Shown here: positions 16,902 through 26,116 of the stretch, one piece after another | Layout: every line of letters starts with the position of its first letter | Numbering within the stretch: position 1 is the first letter of the stretch | Assembly: GCF_026627505.1 (NCBI RefSeq) | Contig: NZ_JAPNLK010000009.1 | Coordinates: 1 to 64,000 of the forward strand | Length of the DNA stretch: 64,000 nucleotides | Direction: 5' to 3' | Origin: Streptomyces sp. H27-H5 | GTDB lineage: Bacteria > Actinomycetota > Actinomycetes > Streptomycetales > Streptomycetaceae | Notes under the pieces: generated by a model | The model's database searches: none | What the model was told of the DNA's origin: nothing | The model's input: the letters and a program-made list of their open reading frames with translations, nothing else | Position numbers and translations under genes: made by a program

Positions 16902-18167
16902 GTGAGCCGAACGTCAGCAACGACCTCCGGTGGCCCCGCTCGGGCCTGGCGTGACGCGCTCGTCGCCGTCGTGGCGGGCTTCGTGGTGATGATCGTGATC
17001 GCCGCGGCGGGACTGGCCTGCGCGGGTGCGGGCGACCTCCCGGAGGACGCGTTCCCCCGCGTGGTCGCCGCCGTGGTCGTGATGGCGGCCGGCGGCTCGA
17101 TCGGGGTGTCGGGCGGCGCCGGATTCCTGGCCGAGGCCGACGTGAACCTGTCCGTGCTCCCGCTCTCGGTGACCCTGGCCGGCGCCCTGACGGTCGGCCT
17201 CTGCTTCCTGCGCCCCCTGCACAACCGGGCGGTGGCCCACCCGCGTGAACTGCTCCGACGGGTCGTGCCGTTGGTGGTGCTGTGGCTGCTCGCGCTCCTC
17301 GGTGTCGCCCTGGTCGCCAGGCAGGACTTCGGCATCTCCACGGGCGACTCCCCCGTCGGGGAGATCGGCGAACTGCTCGACGCGGCTCCGACGGTGGGCT
17401 TCCGGGCCGAGGTGCCGGCCACGCTGTTCTTCGGACTGCTCTGGATCCTGGGCCTGTTGGCGATCACCCTGCTGGTGTCCCGGCGTGCGCCGTTGCCCGC
17501 CGCCCTGGTGCGCTTCCACACGGCGGTGCGCCCGGCCGCCTTCGCCACGGTCGTGCTGCTGCTGGCGTACGTGGCGATCGGTGTCGTCGTCGGTCTGGTG
17601 GTGGCCGCCACCCGGGGAGACGCCGCGCAGACGTTCGCGGTGATCCTGCTGGGCCTGCCGAACCTGGCGTGGCTCGCACTGACCCTGGGCTTCGGCGGGT
17701 CCTGGGAGGGCCGCGTGGACGGGCCGTTCGGGCTGCCGATGCCGCGGTTGCTGGACCAGACGCTGCGCGGCCCGGACCTGTCCACGGTGGACGTCGCCTC
17801 GCTCGCGGAACACGATTCCCGGGCGTGGTGGCTGGTTCCGGTGGCCGCCGTCCTGCTGCTGGGCACCGGGGTGCTGGCGGCCGTACGCTCCCCCGCGCAC
17901 GTCCGGGCGCGGCAGCACGCGCTGCACCTGGCGGTGGCCCTGGCGCCGGCGACACTGGCGGTGTGCCTGATGGCCTCCGTCCGGGCCGAGTTCGGTCTGT
18001 CGCTGCTCGGGATCGGCGACGCGGGCGGTCTCGGGGGCACGGTGGAACTCAGCCCGCACCTGTGGCGCAACGTCGGTCTGGCCCTGCTGTGGGGCGCCGT
18101 GGCGGGCTTCCTCGGCGCCCTGGTGGCCCGCCCCCTGCGGCGCCGCGGCCGGGTGGAGCGGCCCTGA
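16902..18167 (+). CDS. Streptophobe family integral membrane protein
   Basis: 421 residues with about nine to ten hydrophobic segments and the long loop around GDSPVGEIGELLDAAP that is characteristic of the Streptomyces-restricted 'streptophobe' family. No transport or catalytic motif is visible. The N-terminal part contains GGSIGVSGGAGFLAEAD. The GTG at 16902 fits a leaderless transcript; upstream in-frame codons overlap the promoter. It is divergent from the DUF6777 gene, 83 bases away, which hints at shared regulation. Function is unknown. Confidence 0.8.
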   Translation: MSRTSATTSGGPARAWRDALVAVVAGFVVMIVIAAAGLACAGAGDLPEDAFPRVVAAVVVMAAGGSIGVSGGAGFLAEADVNLSVLPLSVTLAGALTVGLCFLRPLHNRAVAHPRELLRRVVPLVVLWLLALLGVALVARQDFGISTGDSPVGEIGELLDAAPTVGFRAEVPATLFFGLLWILGLLAITLLVSRRAPLPAALVRFHTAVRPAAFATVVLLLAYVAIGVVVGLVVAATRGDAAQTFAVILLGLPNLAWLALTLGFGGSWEGRVDGPFGLPMPRLLDQTLRGPDLSTVDVASLAEHDSRAWWLVPVAAVLLLGTGVLAAVRSPAHVRARQHALHLAVALAPATLAVCLMASVRAEFGLSLLGIGDAGGLGGTVELSPHLWRNVGLALLWGAVAGFLGALVARPLRRRGRVERP

Positions 18168-18250
18168 ACCCGGCAACCGCTGGGCCGTACGGGTGAAGAG
18201 CGGGATATCGGTTCATCGGGGCATCGTTTCTGCATGTCAACCTCACCTCC

Positions 18251-18622
18251 GTGAACACGTTTAAAGGCCTGTTCCGGCCGCTCCACGCCGGCGGCCTGCT
18301 TGCCGTCTCCGCCGTCGCCCTGACCCTGTCCACCGCCCTCCCCACGGAGGCGACGTCCACCGGCGCCCGCTATCTGGCCGGTCCGGTCGGCGCGCAGGAC
18401 ACCACGCCCCGCAAGGTCTCCGGGAGCGCGGTCTACTGTCCCGACGGCATGCTCGTGCAGTCCGGCGGCTACTCCCTGGAGAACGGTCGGACCGGCCCCG
18501 TCCTCGCCAGCCACCCGGTCGCCGGTCCGCATGGGCGCAAGGGTTGGTACGCCTCCGCCTCGCACGCGGACGTCCGGGCGTACGTGCTCTGCCTGCCCGT
18601 CGCCGACGGGGAAGGACCCTGA
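18251..18622 (+). CDS. Small secreted protein, function unknown
   Basis: 123 residues. Residues 1-35 look like a Sec signal peptide (GGLLAVSAVALTLSTALP, then EATSTGA). The mature part of about 88 residues has two cysteines (VYCPDGM and YVLCLPV) that could form one disulfide, and a Gly/Ser-rich middle. The GTG start lacks a good ribosome site. I do not recognise the family. It lies 83 bases after the streptophobe gene and is convergent with the kinase operon. Confidence 0.65.
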   Translation: MNTFKGLFRPLHAGGLLAVSAVALTLSTALPTEATSTGARYLAGPVGAQDTTPRKVSGSAVYCPDGMLVQSGGYSLENGRTGPVLASHPVAGPHGRKGWYASASHADVRAYVLCLPVADGEGP

Positions 18623-18667
18623 CCCGCTTCCGGCGACAAGCTCCCACACCGCGACACGGGGACGGTG

Positions 18668-19675
18668 TCAGCCCCGGCCTCGCGGCCGGAAGACGGGCAG
18701 CGCCCAACGCGGTGGCGGGGGCGCCGGTTCCGACTCCCCGGGCGCCGCGGCGTCGACGGGCGACGCCGAGGCCGTCCGGGTGGGCGGGCGCCGGCCGGCC
18801 GCCCCTTCCTCCCCCGCCCGGCGCAGCGCCCCGGTGAACTCCAGGCAGGTGCGCCAGCGTTCCTCCGGAGACTTGGCCAGGGCCTTCGCCAGCACCTCGT
18901 CCACCGCGGCCGGCAGGTCCGGCCGCTCCGCGCTCACCGGTGGCGGCGGGTCGTACTGGTGGGCCCACAGGAGGGCCATGTCGTCGTCCCGCCGGAAGGG
19001 CGGTCCGCCGGCCAGCATCTCGTGGACGACGCACCCCAGGCCGTAGACGTCGCACCGCCCGTCCACCGGCTTTCCGGAGATCTGTTCCGGGGCCACGTAG
19101 TCCAGCGTCCCGACGAACTGTCCGACGCTCGTGAACCCGGTCAGCGACAGGGACTTCTTCGTCAGCCCGAAGTCCGTCAGGTACACGTGCTCGGGGTGTT
19201 CGCTGTCGGTGCCCTCCGCGACCAGGATGTTGCCCGGTTTGACGTCCCGGTGGACGAGGTCGTGATCGTGGGCCGCGTCCAGCGCCGAGGCCACCTGGCC
19301 CGCGATCCGCGCGGCCGTCGCCACCGGAAGCGGGCCGGTGCGGTCCAGCATCGCCCGCAGGTCCTGTCCGGCGACGTGGCGCATGGCGATGTACAGCAGG
19401 CCGTCCGCCTCGCCCGCCTCGAAGACGGGCACGATGTGGGGGTGGTCGAGGGACGCCGCCACCTTCGACTCGTGCGCGAACCGCTGTCGGAAGGTGTCGT
19501 TGCGGGCCAACTCGGGTGCCAGCAGCTTCAGTGCCACGACGCGGTCGAGGCGCAGGTCCCGCGCCCGCCAGACGACGGCCATGCCGCCGCGTCCGATCTC
19601 GCTCTCCAACCGGTACCCGGCGATGCGTGTCCCCGGCCCGGCCGGTCGGCCTCCCGCGGTGTCCGCGGCGGACAT
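18668..19675 (-). CDS. Soluble Ser/Thr protein kinase
   Basis: 335 residues. A complete kinase domain (about 20-285): IGRGGMAVVWRA, VALK, VHRDVKPGNI, DFGLT and APEQISG. After it comes a short Pro-rich tail with no membrane segment or sensor domain. It starts one base inside the stop of the upstream gene (shared A of TGATG), so it is translationally coupled to the SH3-like gene and, before that, the FHA-ABC transporter. By analogy with mycobacterial PknF next to Rv1747, it probably phosphorylates the transporter's FHA-containing region. That is inference from gene order. Confidence 0.92.
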   Translation of the reverse strand: MSAADTAGGRPAGPGTRIAGYRLESEIGRGGMAVVWRARDLRLDRVVALKLLAPELARNDTFRQRFAHESKVAASLDHPHIVPVFEAGEADGLLYIAMRHVAGQDLRAMLDRTGPLPVATAARIAGQVASALDAAHDHDLVHRDVKPGNILVAEGTDSEHPEHVYLTDFGLTKKSLSLTGFTSVGQFVGTLDYVAPEQISGKPVDGRCDVYGLGCVVHEMLAGGPPFRRDDDMALLWAHQYDPPPPVSAERPDLPAAVDEVLAKALAKSPEERWRTCLEFTGALRRAGEEGAAGRRPPTRTASASPVDAAAPGESEPAPPPPRWALPVFRPRGRG

Positions 19676-20388
19676 CACCGGCCCCCGCCCCCGGGAGTGT
19701 CGACGATCCGCGTCGGCTCGTGTCCGTCGGCCGGCCCGGGTGGCGCCTCGCCAGGGCCCTCGCCCGCCGCGGCCGCCCGTTCGTCGGGCGCGGGCTCGGA
19801 CGTGGGCCCGGGCTCGGGCGCGGCGGGCTCCTGTGCGTCGGGTTCCGGGGCCTCGGCCGGCGGCTGTGGGCCGGGGGCGGCGCCCGGTTCCTCGACGACC
19901 GCGTAGGTTGCCCGCCGGGTGCCGTCGCCGTACATCCACCGCCCGGCCGTCTCGTCGTAGAGCCAGATCTCCGACCCGTCGAGCACCACCCCGGCGCGCA
20001 GGCCCCGGGTGGCGCGCCGGAAGCCGTCGGCGTCCGTCCGGCCGGAGGCGAGTTCGTCGGCGGCCCGGCGGTAGCGCTCCAGGGCTTCGACGCCGCGGGC
20101 GAGGAGCGGTCGGGGGTCCTCGGCGCGGGACAGGGGGCGTCCCGCCGTGGGCGGCGGCTGCGGGACGACGACCAGCAGTCGCCCGTCCACCCAGGCGGAC
20201 CAGCCGTTGGCGCACAGGATCTCCGCCCATTCGCCGCGCCGGGACAGCAGTTGCACGGGCAGGAAGGCGTCCAGGGCCGCGGTGGGCCGCGAGACGTCCG
20301 GTGCCTCCCAGGCGGGCAGGCCGTCCCGGGGCACGACGTGGGTGGGCCGGAAGTCGGCGGCGCCTTCGGGTGCTTCGGGGCTCGTCAC
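19675..20388 (-). CDS. SH3-like / Pro-Glu-rich protein of the kinase-FHA-ABC operon
   Basis: 237 residues, no signal or membrane segment. The first 65 residues (FLPVQLLSRRGEWAEILCANGWSAWVDGRLL) look like a bacterial SH3 fold. The middle contains SEIWLYDETAGRWMYGDGT, resembling a WW-like or repeat element, and the last 70 residues are acidic and Pro-rich, suggesting disorder. It lies between the FHA-ABC gene (five bases upstream) and the kinase (overlapping), so it is likely an adaptor or kinase substrate in this system. I know no named family. Confidence 0.7.
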   Translation of the reverse strand: MTSPEAPEGAADFRPTHVVPRDGLPAWEAPDVSRPTAALDAFLPVQLLSRRGEWAEILCANGWSAWVDGRLLVVVPQPPPTAGRPLSRAEDPRPLLARGVEALERYRRAADELASGRTDADGFRRATRGLRAGVVLDGSEIWLYDETAGRWMYGDGTRRATYAVVEEPGAAPGPQPPAEAPEPDAQEPAAPEPGPTSEPAPDERAAAAGEGPGEAPPGPADGHEPTRIVDTPGGGGR

Positions 20389-20393
20389 GCGGC

Positions 20394-22991
20394 CTACTTC
20401 CGCATGATGGCGGGTTCGTGGCGCCGCAGCAGTCGGGAGACCAGTACGCCGAACAGCAGGGACAGCGCGACCAGCATCCCGAGGTTCAGCAGCCACACGC
20501 CGACGGTGTGCGCGAACAGCGGGTCGTCGGTGAGGGGGCCGGGCACGATCGCGCCCAGGTCGATGGTGCCCGCCATCGCGCCGAGCGCCCAGCGGGAGGG
20601 CACCAGCCAGGACAGCTGTTGGATCACCGGCACCCCGTCCAGTTGCAGGAGCGCCCCGCAGAAGACCACCTGGACGATGGCGAGGAGGACCAGCAGCGGC
20701 ATGGTGACCTCCTCCTTCCTGACCAGGGCGGAGACCAGCAGGCCGAGCATCATGGCGGTGAACGACAACAGGGCGACGGCGATCGTGATCTCGAGCAGCG
20801 GCGGCATGAGGACGCCCTTGCCGCCGGGGGCTCCGAGGTTCACGCCGAACAGGGCGACGAGGGTCAGCACGACGGCCTGGGCCACCGTGATCGCGCCCAG
20901 GACCACCACCTTGGACATCAGGTAGGCGGAGCGTGACAGTCCCACCGCGCGTTCTCGCTGGTAGATGGTCCGTTCCTTGACCAGTTCGCGCACCGCGTTG
21001 GCGGCGCCGGTGAGCACGCCGCCCACGCACAGGATGAGCAGGGCGTTGATCGCCGTCTCCTGGGTGAGGCGGCTGCCGGCCAGGGCGCGGGCCATGGCCC
21101 CCATCACGAACGGCAGCGCGATCATGATGGCGAGGAAGGTGCGGTCCGCGCTCAGCGCCGCCGCGTACCGCCGGATCAGGGTGGAGAGCTGGGAGCCCCA
21201 GCTCTGCGCCTTGGGCGGAGGGGCGACGAAACCGGCCGGTCCGGGCCTGCCGGCCGCGGCCGGGGGCCGGGCGGCGGCCCCGCGCACGTACCTGCGGTGC
21301 AGGGGGGATGCCGCGTACTCGGCGGCCCAGTCGCGGTCCCGTTCGTTCTCGAAGGCTTCGAAGGCCTCGGGCCACTGCTCGTAGCCGAAGAAGGCGAGGG
21401 TCTCGTCGGGCGGCCCGAAGTAGGCGACGCGCCCGCCCGGGGCGAGGACGAGCAACCGGTCGCAGACGTCGAGGCTGAGCACGCTGTGGGTGACGACGAT
21501 GACGGTGCGGCCGTCGTCGGCGAGGTCGCGCAGCATGTGCATCACGGAGCGGTCCATCCCGGGGTCGAGGCCGGAGGTGGGTTCGTCGAGGAAGAGCAGG
21601 GAGGGTTTGGTCAGCAGTTCCAGGGCGACGGACACCCGTTTGCGCTGGCCGCCGGAGAGGCTGTGGATGGACTGGTCGGCGCGCTGCCCGAGGCCGAGCT
21701 CGCCGATCACCTCGTCCACCCGCGCCTGGCGTTCCGCCTTCTCGGTGTCCTGCGGGAAGCGGAGTTCGGCGGCGTAGGTCAGGGCGCGGCGCACGGTGAG
21801 TTGGGCGTGCAGGATGTCGTCCTGCGGCACGAGGCCGATGCGGCTGCGGAGTTCGGCGTAGTCGCGGTAGAGGTCGCGTCCGTCGTACAGGACGGTGCCC
21901 TGGTCGGCGGGGCGCAGGCCGGTGAGGGCTCCCAGCAGGGTGGACTTGCCGGCGCCGCTGGGGCCGACGACGGCGAGCAGGCATTTGGCGCCGACGGGGA
22001 AGGAGACGTGGTCGAGCAGGACCTTGCGGCCGTGGTCGACCGCGACGGAGAGGTCCTGGACGTCGAGGGAGACCTCTCCGGTGTCCACGTACTCCTGGAG
22101 CTGATCGCCGACCAGGCAGAAGGCGGTGTGGCCGATGCCGACGATGTCGCCCTCGGCGATGGGCGCGCGCTCGACGCGGGCGCCGTTGAGGTAGGTGCCG
22201 TTGTGGCTGGTGAGGTCGACGATCTCGTACGTGCCGTCCGCGAGCGCCCGCAGCTCGGCGTGGCGCCGGGAGACGACGAGGTCGTCGACGACGAGGTCGT
22301 TGTCCGAGGCCCGCCCGATGCGTACCTCGGTCCGCGCGGGCAGCGGGCGGACCGAGGTCGGCCGGGCGAAGGTGCCGGTCAGCCCGGGGTGCGACACGGA
22401 GGACGGTCGTGAGGTCCCGCCGGCGGAGCCGGTGGACGCCACGTACGCCGATGGCCACGCGGGGGTGGCGGACGGCTCGGGGGTCACGGGGGCAGCCGGG
22501 GCGGGCGGGGCCGGCGCGGGGGCGGATGACGCGGACGGGGCCGGCGCGGGGGTCGCCGCCGGCTCGGCGGACGGCCTGGCGGACGGCTCGGCGGCCTCGG
22601 CGGACGGCTCGGCGGGCTTGGCGGACGGCTCGGCGGGCTCGGCGGACGGCTCGGCGGGCTTGGCGGACGGCTCGGGGCCGAGCAGGAGGGCGCGCGGGCC
22701 GTCGTCGACGCTGCCGAAGCGCAGTTCGCTGCCGGCGCCGACGTTCCAGGCGTGGATGCGGTGGCCGTCGGCCCAGGTGCCGTTGGTGCTGTTCTCGTCC
22801 TCGACGGTCCAGTGGTCGCCCTCGGCGCGCAGCACGGCGTGGTGCCAGGAGACGCGGGCGTCGTCGAGGCAGATCTCGCAGAGCGGGTCCCGACCGACGT
22901 GATAGGTCCGGACCGGGCTCATCGCGGTGGAGCCACCGGGCGTTTCCAGAACGAGTTCGGGTGCGGTCGGCACACCGGGGCGCTGGACCAT
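20394..22991 (-). CDS. FHA-domain ABC transporter (Rv1747-like)
   Basis: 865 residues. FHA domain 1 (about 28-95, YHVGRDPL and RVSWHHAVL), an EPSAxPA-repeat linker, FHA domain 2 (about 215-285, RIGRASDNDLVVDD and VSRRHAEL), an ABC ATPase (about 315-540: GPSGAGKST, LSGGQRKRVSVAL, LLFLDEPTSGLDPG) and an ABC2-type membrane half with about six segments (about 605-860). This is the ABCG half-transporter layout of mycobacterial Rv1747, which exports a lipid/glycolipid and is controlled by PknF phosphorylation. ATG 22991 begins the conserved part; the in-frame sequence upstream runs into the divergent promoter region. First gene of a three-gene operon ending in a kinase. Confidence 0.92.
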   Translation of the reverse strand: MVQRPGVPTAPELVLETPGGSTAMSPVRTYHVGRDPLCEICLDDARVSWHHAVLRAEGDHWTVEDENSTNGTWADGHRIHAWNVGAGSELRFGSVDDGPRALLLGPEPSAKPAEPSAEPAEPSAKPAEPSAEAAEPSARPSAEPAATPAPAPSASSAPAPAPPAPAAPVTPEPSATPAWPSAYVASTGSAGGTSRPSSVSHPGLTGTFARPTSVRPLPARTEVRIGRASDNDLVVDDLVVSRRHAELRALADGTYEIVDLTSHNGTYLNGARVERAPIAEGDIVGIGHTAFCLVGDQLQEYVDTGEVSLDVQDLSVAVDHGRKVLLDHVSFPVGAKCLLAVVGPSGAGKSTLLGALTGLRPADQGTVLYDGRDLYRDYAELRSRIGLVPQDDILHAQLTVRRALTYAAELRFPQDTEKAERQARVDEVIGELGLGQRADQSIHSLSGGQRKRVSVALELLTKPSLLFLDEPTSGLDPGMDRSVMHMLRDLADDGRTVIVVTHSVLSLDVCDRLLVLAPGGRVAYFGPPDETLAFFGYEQWPEAFEAFENERDRDWAAEYAASPLHRRYVRGAAARPPAAAGRPGPAGFVAPPPKAQSWGSQLSTLIRRYAAALSADRTFLAIMIALPFVMGAMARALAGSRLTQETAINALLILCVGGVLTGAANAVRELVKERTIYQRERAVGLSRSAYLMSKVVVLGAITVAQAVVLTLVALFGVNLGAPGGKGVLMPPLLEITIAVALLSFTAMMLGLLVSALVRKEEVTMPLLVLLAIVQVVFCGALLQLDGVPVIQQLSWLVPSRWALGAMAGTIDLGAIVPGPLTDDPLFAHTVGVWLLNLGMLVALSLLFGVLVSRLLRRHEPAIMRK
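22600..22677. repeat. 21-base tandem repeats coding the EPSAxPA linker
   Basis: Three full copies of a 21-base unit beginning GCGGACGGCTCGGCGGGCT (22600-22620, 22621-22641, 22642-22662) and a partial fourth, in frame with the FHA-ABC gene. Each encodes one seven-residue unit of the linker between its FHA domains; length variation would keep the frame. Confidence 0.85.
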
Positions 22992-23030
22992 GGTCAGATT
23001 TTCCCACGATCCGACCAGCTCGGCATAACC

Positions 23031-23042
23031 GCAGGTCAGAGC
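23031..23042. promoter_or_regulatory. GCAGGTCAGAGC element
   Basis: This 12-mer is identical to the right arm of the inverted repeat at 39103-39132. It stands alone here, 40 bases upstream of the FHA-ABC start, in the divergent region shared with the metal exporter gene. Confidence 0.4.
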
Positions 23043-23059
23043 CCTCTTAAGGGTAATGA

Positions 23060-23074
23060 CAACGGTCCCCGTTG
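23060..23074. promoter_or_regulatory. CAACGG-TCC-CCGTTG inverted repeat upstream of the CDF exporter
   Basis: Perfect six-base arms with a three-base spacer in the divergent promoter region. It may be an operator for either gene. It does not match the streptomycete Zur consensus, though zinc exporters of this family are under Zur control in S. coelicolor. Confidence 0.4.
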
Positions 23075-23142
23075 CAGCCTTTGCCCATCTTCGAAAGGTG
23101 CGCTTGACTTCACGCGTCGGAACCGAACAAACGGGGGACGCC

Positions 23143-24168
23143 ATGACCGGGCACGACCACGCGAAGGATCACACCCACGGCCACGGCGGCCACGGCCACG
23201 GCGGTCACAGTCACGGGGTCGACCCGAACGCCGACCGCCGCTGGCTGGGAATCGCCCTCGCGCTGATCGCGGGCTTCATGGCCGTCGAGGTGGTCATCGG
23301 CGTCATGGCCCACTCCCTGGCGTTGATCTCCGACGCCGCGCACATGCTGACGGACGCCGTCTCGATCGTCCTCGCGCTGATCGCGATGCGGCTCGCCGCC
23401 CGGCCGGCACGCGGCGGGTTCACGTACGGCCTCAAGCGCGCCGAGATACTCTCCGCCCAGGCCAACGGCCTGACCCTGCTCCTGCTTGCCGTGTGGTTGG
23501 CGTACGAGGCGGTGCGCAGGCTGCTCGACCCGCCGCCGGTGGAGGGCGGGCTCGTCCTGGTGACGGCGCTCGCGGGGATCGTCGTGAACGTGGCGGCGGC
23601 CTGGTGCATCTCGAAGGCGAACCGCTCCTCCCTGGCGGTCGAGGGCGCCTACCAGCACGTGCTGAACGACCTGTTCGCCTTCATCGGCACCGCCGTGGCC
23701 GGTCTGATCGTGCTCACCACCGGATTCGTGCAGGCCGACGCGATCGCCTCGCTCGTGGTGGTGGCGTTGATGGTCAAGGCGGGCTACGGGCTGGTCCGCG
23801 AGTCCGGTCGGATCTTCCTGGAGGCCGCCCCGGCCGACACGGACCCGGACGCGGTCGGCGACCGGCTCGTCGGGCATCCGCCGGTGACCGAGGTCCACGA
23901 CCTGCACATCTGGACCATCACCTCGGGTCAGGCGGCGCTCTCCGCGCACGTCCTGGTGGAACCGGCGGGCGACTGCCACGCCGTGCGCCGCGATCTGGAG
24001 GGGCTGCTGGAGAAGGAGTACGGGATCACGCACACCACGCTCCAGGTGGACCACGTGCAGGACGAGCTGCTCTCGGTCGGGCGGCGGCCGGGTGATGTTC
24101 CGGCGGGCGACGCGCACTGCGCGGACGCGCACGGTCCGGTCCACCGCGAGGGTCCGCACGACCACTGA
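23143..24168 (+). CDS. Cation diffusion facilitator, probable zinc exporter (ZitB/CzcD type)
   Basis: 341 residues. The His-rich N-terminus (HGHGGHGHGGHSHG) is followed by six membrane segments and a cytoplasmic C-terminal domain ending in another His cluster (HREGPHDH). The transport-site residues are in HMLTDAV and HVLNDLF (HxxxD in helices 2 and 5). CDF proteins exchange Zn(II) or Co(II) for protons. ATG 23143 has GGGGGA upstream, and a TTGACT hexamer at 23104-23109 could be the -35. Zinc is the likely but unproven substrate. Confidence 0.92.
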   Translation: MTGHDHAKDHTHGHGGHGHGGHSHGVDPNADRRWLGIALALIAGFMAVEVVIGVMAHSLALISDAAHMLTDAVSIVLALIAMRLAARPARGGFTYGLKRAEILSAQANGLTLLLLAVWLAYEAVRRLLDPPPVEGGLVLVTALAGIVVNVAAAWCISKANRSSLAVEGAYQHVLNDLFAFIGTAVAGLIVLTTGFVQADAIASLVVVALMVKAGYGLVRESGRIFLEAAPADTDPDAVGDRLVGHPPVTEVHDLHIWTITSGQAALSAHVLVEPAGDCHAVRRDLEGLLEKEYGITHTTLQVDHVQDELLSVGRRPGDVPAGDAHCADAHGPVHREGPHDH

Positions 24169-24214
24169 CGGCCCGGTGGTGCCGATGCCCCTTCCGCGGG
24201 GCATGGATACCGGC

Positions 24215-24694
24215 ATGGCACAGAAACGCAGCGCCGGACTGCTCCTCTTCCGACGGGCCGGCGAAGAGGAGACCGACATCGAGGTCCTGCTCGGGCACAT
24301 GGGCGGACCGCTGTGGGACCGGCGCGGCGACGCCGGTACCTGGGCGATCCCCAAGGGCGAGTACGGCCCGGAGGAGACCCCGCTCGACGCGGCCCGCCGG
24401 GAGTTCACGGAGGAGATCGGCCTGCCGCCCCCGGAGGGCCCGTACCTGCCCCTGGGCGAGAGCCGGATGCCGAGCGGGAAGCTGGTGACGATCTGGGCGG
24501 TGCGGGCGGACCTGGATCCGGCCCTCATGGTGCCCGGGACCTTCAGCATGGAGTGGCCGCCGCACTCGGGACGGATCGGTGAGTTCCCGGAACTGGACAC
24601 GGTGGCCTGGTTCACTCCGGCGGTGGCCGAATCCAGGTTGCTTCCCGGCCAAGTGGCGTTCCTGGAGCGGCTGTTGGTGCTCCTGAAGGGTTGA
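24215..24694 (+). CDS. NUDIX hydrolase
   Basis: 159 residues. The Nudix box reads GEYGPEETPLDAARREFTEE, then IGL, matching the GX5EX7REUXEEXGU pattern. It hydrolyses a nucleoside diphosphate linked to some other group; the specific substrate is not predictable. The start is uncertain between ATG 24203 and 24215; MAQKRSAGLLLF is the usual beginning in relatives. It follows the metal exporter by 46 bases. Confidence 0.88.
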   Translation: MAQKRSAGLLLFRRAGEEETDIEVLLGHMGGPLWDRRGDAGTWAIPKGEYGPEETPLDAARREFTEEIGLPPPEGPYLPLGESRMPSGKLVTIWAVRADLDPALMVPGTFSMEWPPHSGRIGEFPELDTVAWFTPAVAESRLLPGQVAFLERLLVLLKG

Positions 24695-24742
24695 CCCGAC
24701 CTTGACTTGCCAACAAACCCCACCTGCGTGGACATTGCACAT

Positions 24743-25996
24743 ATGACGAGCCTCGTGCTGGTGGGGACCCTGGACACCAAGGGTGTGGAGTACGGCTGGT
24801 TGCGCGAGAGGCTGCTGCGCGCCGGCGTCGAGGTGGTGCTGGTCGACACGGGGATCATGGACGAGCCCCGGGTGCCGGCGGACGTGTCGCGCGAGGCGGT
24901 CGCGCGGGCCGCGGGAACGGAACTCGCGGACCTGCGCGCCGCCGCCGACCGGGGGTCGGCCGTCACCGCGATGGCCGCCGGGGCGGAGGCGACCCTCCTG
25001 CGCCTGCACGCCGAGGGGCGGCTGCACGGGGTGCTCGCGATCGGCGGCAGTGGCGGGACGTCCATCGCGACCCGGGCCATGCGGGCGCTCCCGCTGGGCG
25101 TTCCGAAGGTGATGGTCTCCTCGATGGCGTCCGGGGACGTCGCCCCGTACGTCGGATCCTCGGACATCACCATGATGTACAGCGTCGTGGACATAGCGGG
25201 GATCAACAGCGTCTCCGCTCCCGTGCTCGCGAACGCCGTGGAGGCGGTCGCCGCGATGTCCGGGGGCTTCGTCCGCTCCTCCCGGGAGCTCGGCCCGGCC
25301 CGGCCGGCCGCGGGTGGGCGGCCGCTGATAGCGGCGAGCATGGCCGGCGTGACCACGATCGGCGTGGACGCGGCCCGGGAGCGACTGACCGAGCTGGGCT
25401 ACGAGGTGCTCGTCTTCCACGTCAGCGGCACGGGCGGCCGGACCCTGGAGAAGCTGGCCGGTCAGGGGATCTTCGCCGGCGTGCTGGACCTCACCCTGAG
25501 CGAGCTGGCCGACGACCTGTGCGGGGGCATCCTCACGGCGGGCCCCGACCGGCTGAGCGCGGCCGGTCGTGCCGGGATTCCGCAGGTGGTGAGCCTGGGC
25601 GCACTGGACATGGTGAAGTTCGGCCCGTTGGAGAGCCTGCCCGAACGGGCCCGGTACCGGCGGGTGCGCGTGCACAATCCCTCGATCACGGTGATCCGTA
25701 CGACCGTGTCCGAGTGCGCCGAGCTGGGCCGGCGGGTCGCGGCCAAGCTGCGGTCGGCCACCGGCCCCACGGCGGTGTGCGTCCCCTTGCGCGGACTGTC
25801 CACGCTCGGGGCGCCGGGTGGCCCCTACCATGACCCCCGTGCGGACGGGGCGCTGTTCTCGGCTCTGCGCGAGGGATTGCGGGGCAGTGCCGCCCGGCTG
25901 TACGACTACGACACCCACATCAACGACCCGGCGTTCGGCCGGGACGCGGCCGACCGACTGCACGCCATGATCGGCGCGGAGCGGGCGGCGGCCTGA
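24743..25996 (+). CDS. Tm-1-like ATP-binding protein (UPF0261)
   Basis: 417 residues, full length for the family named after the tomato mosaic virus resistance protein Tm-1. Recognisable stretches are LVGTLDTKGVEYGWLR at the N-terminus, AIGGSGGTSIATRAMRAL, VSSMASGDVAPYVGSSDI and the C-terminal ASMAGVTT and FHVSGTGGRTLEKL. Bacterial members are found with decarboxylase-like enzymes and bind ATP; the reaction is not settled. ATG 24743 begins the conserved part, 48 bases after the NUDIX gene, with no clear ribosome site. Confidence 0.85.
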   Translation: MTSLVLVGTLDTKGVEYGWLRERLLRAGVEVVLVDTGIMDEPRVPADVSREAVARAAGTELADLRAAADRGSAVTAMAAGAEATLLRLHAEGRLHGVLAIGGSGGTSIATRAMRALPLGVPKVMVSSMASGDVAPYVGSSDITMMYSVVDIAGINSVSAPVLANAVEAVAAMSGGFVRSSRELGPARPAAGGRPLIAASMAGVTTIGVDAARERLTELGYEVLVFHVSGTGGRTLEKLAGQGIFAGVLDLTLSELADDLCGGILTAGPDRLSAAGRAGIPQVVSLGALDMVKFGPLESLPERARYRRVRVHNPSITVIRTTVSECAELGRRVAAKLRSATGPTAVCVPLRGLSTLGAPGGPYHDPRADGALFSALREGLRGSAARLYDYDTHINDPAFGRDAADRLHAMIGAERAAA

Positions 25997-26116
25997 CACC
26001 CGTTCGAGACACCCCGCGAGGTTGGGAACCGGCCGTGGCGGAAACCGTGTCCCTGGTGGTGGCCGGTCGGGGGACGACCGCAACCGGGCGCGACGACGCC
26101 AGGGACGGGGGGAACG

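Noticed and set aside
23041..23074. Zur box upstream of the CDF exporter
   Set aside because: The region has an inverted repeat but does not match the TGAAAATGATTTTCA-type consensus closely enough.
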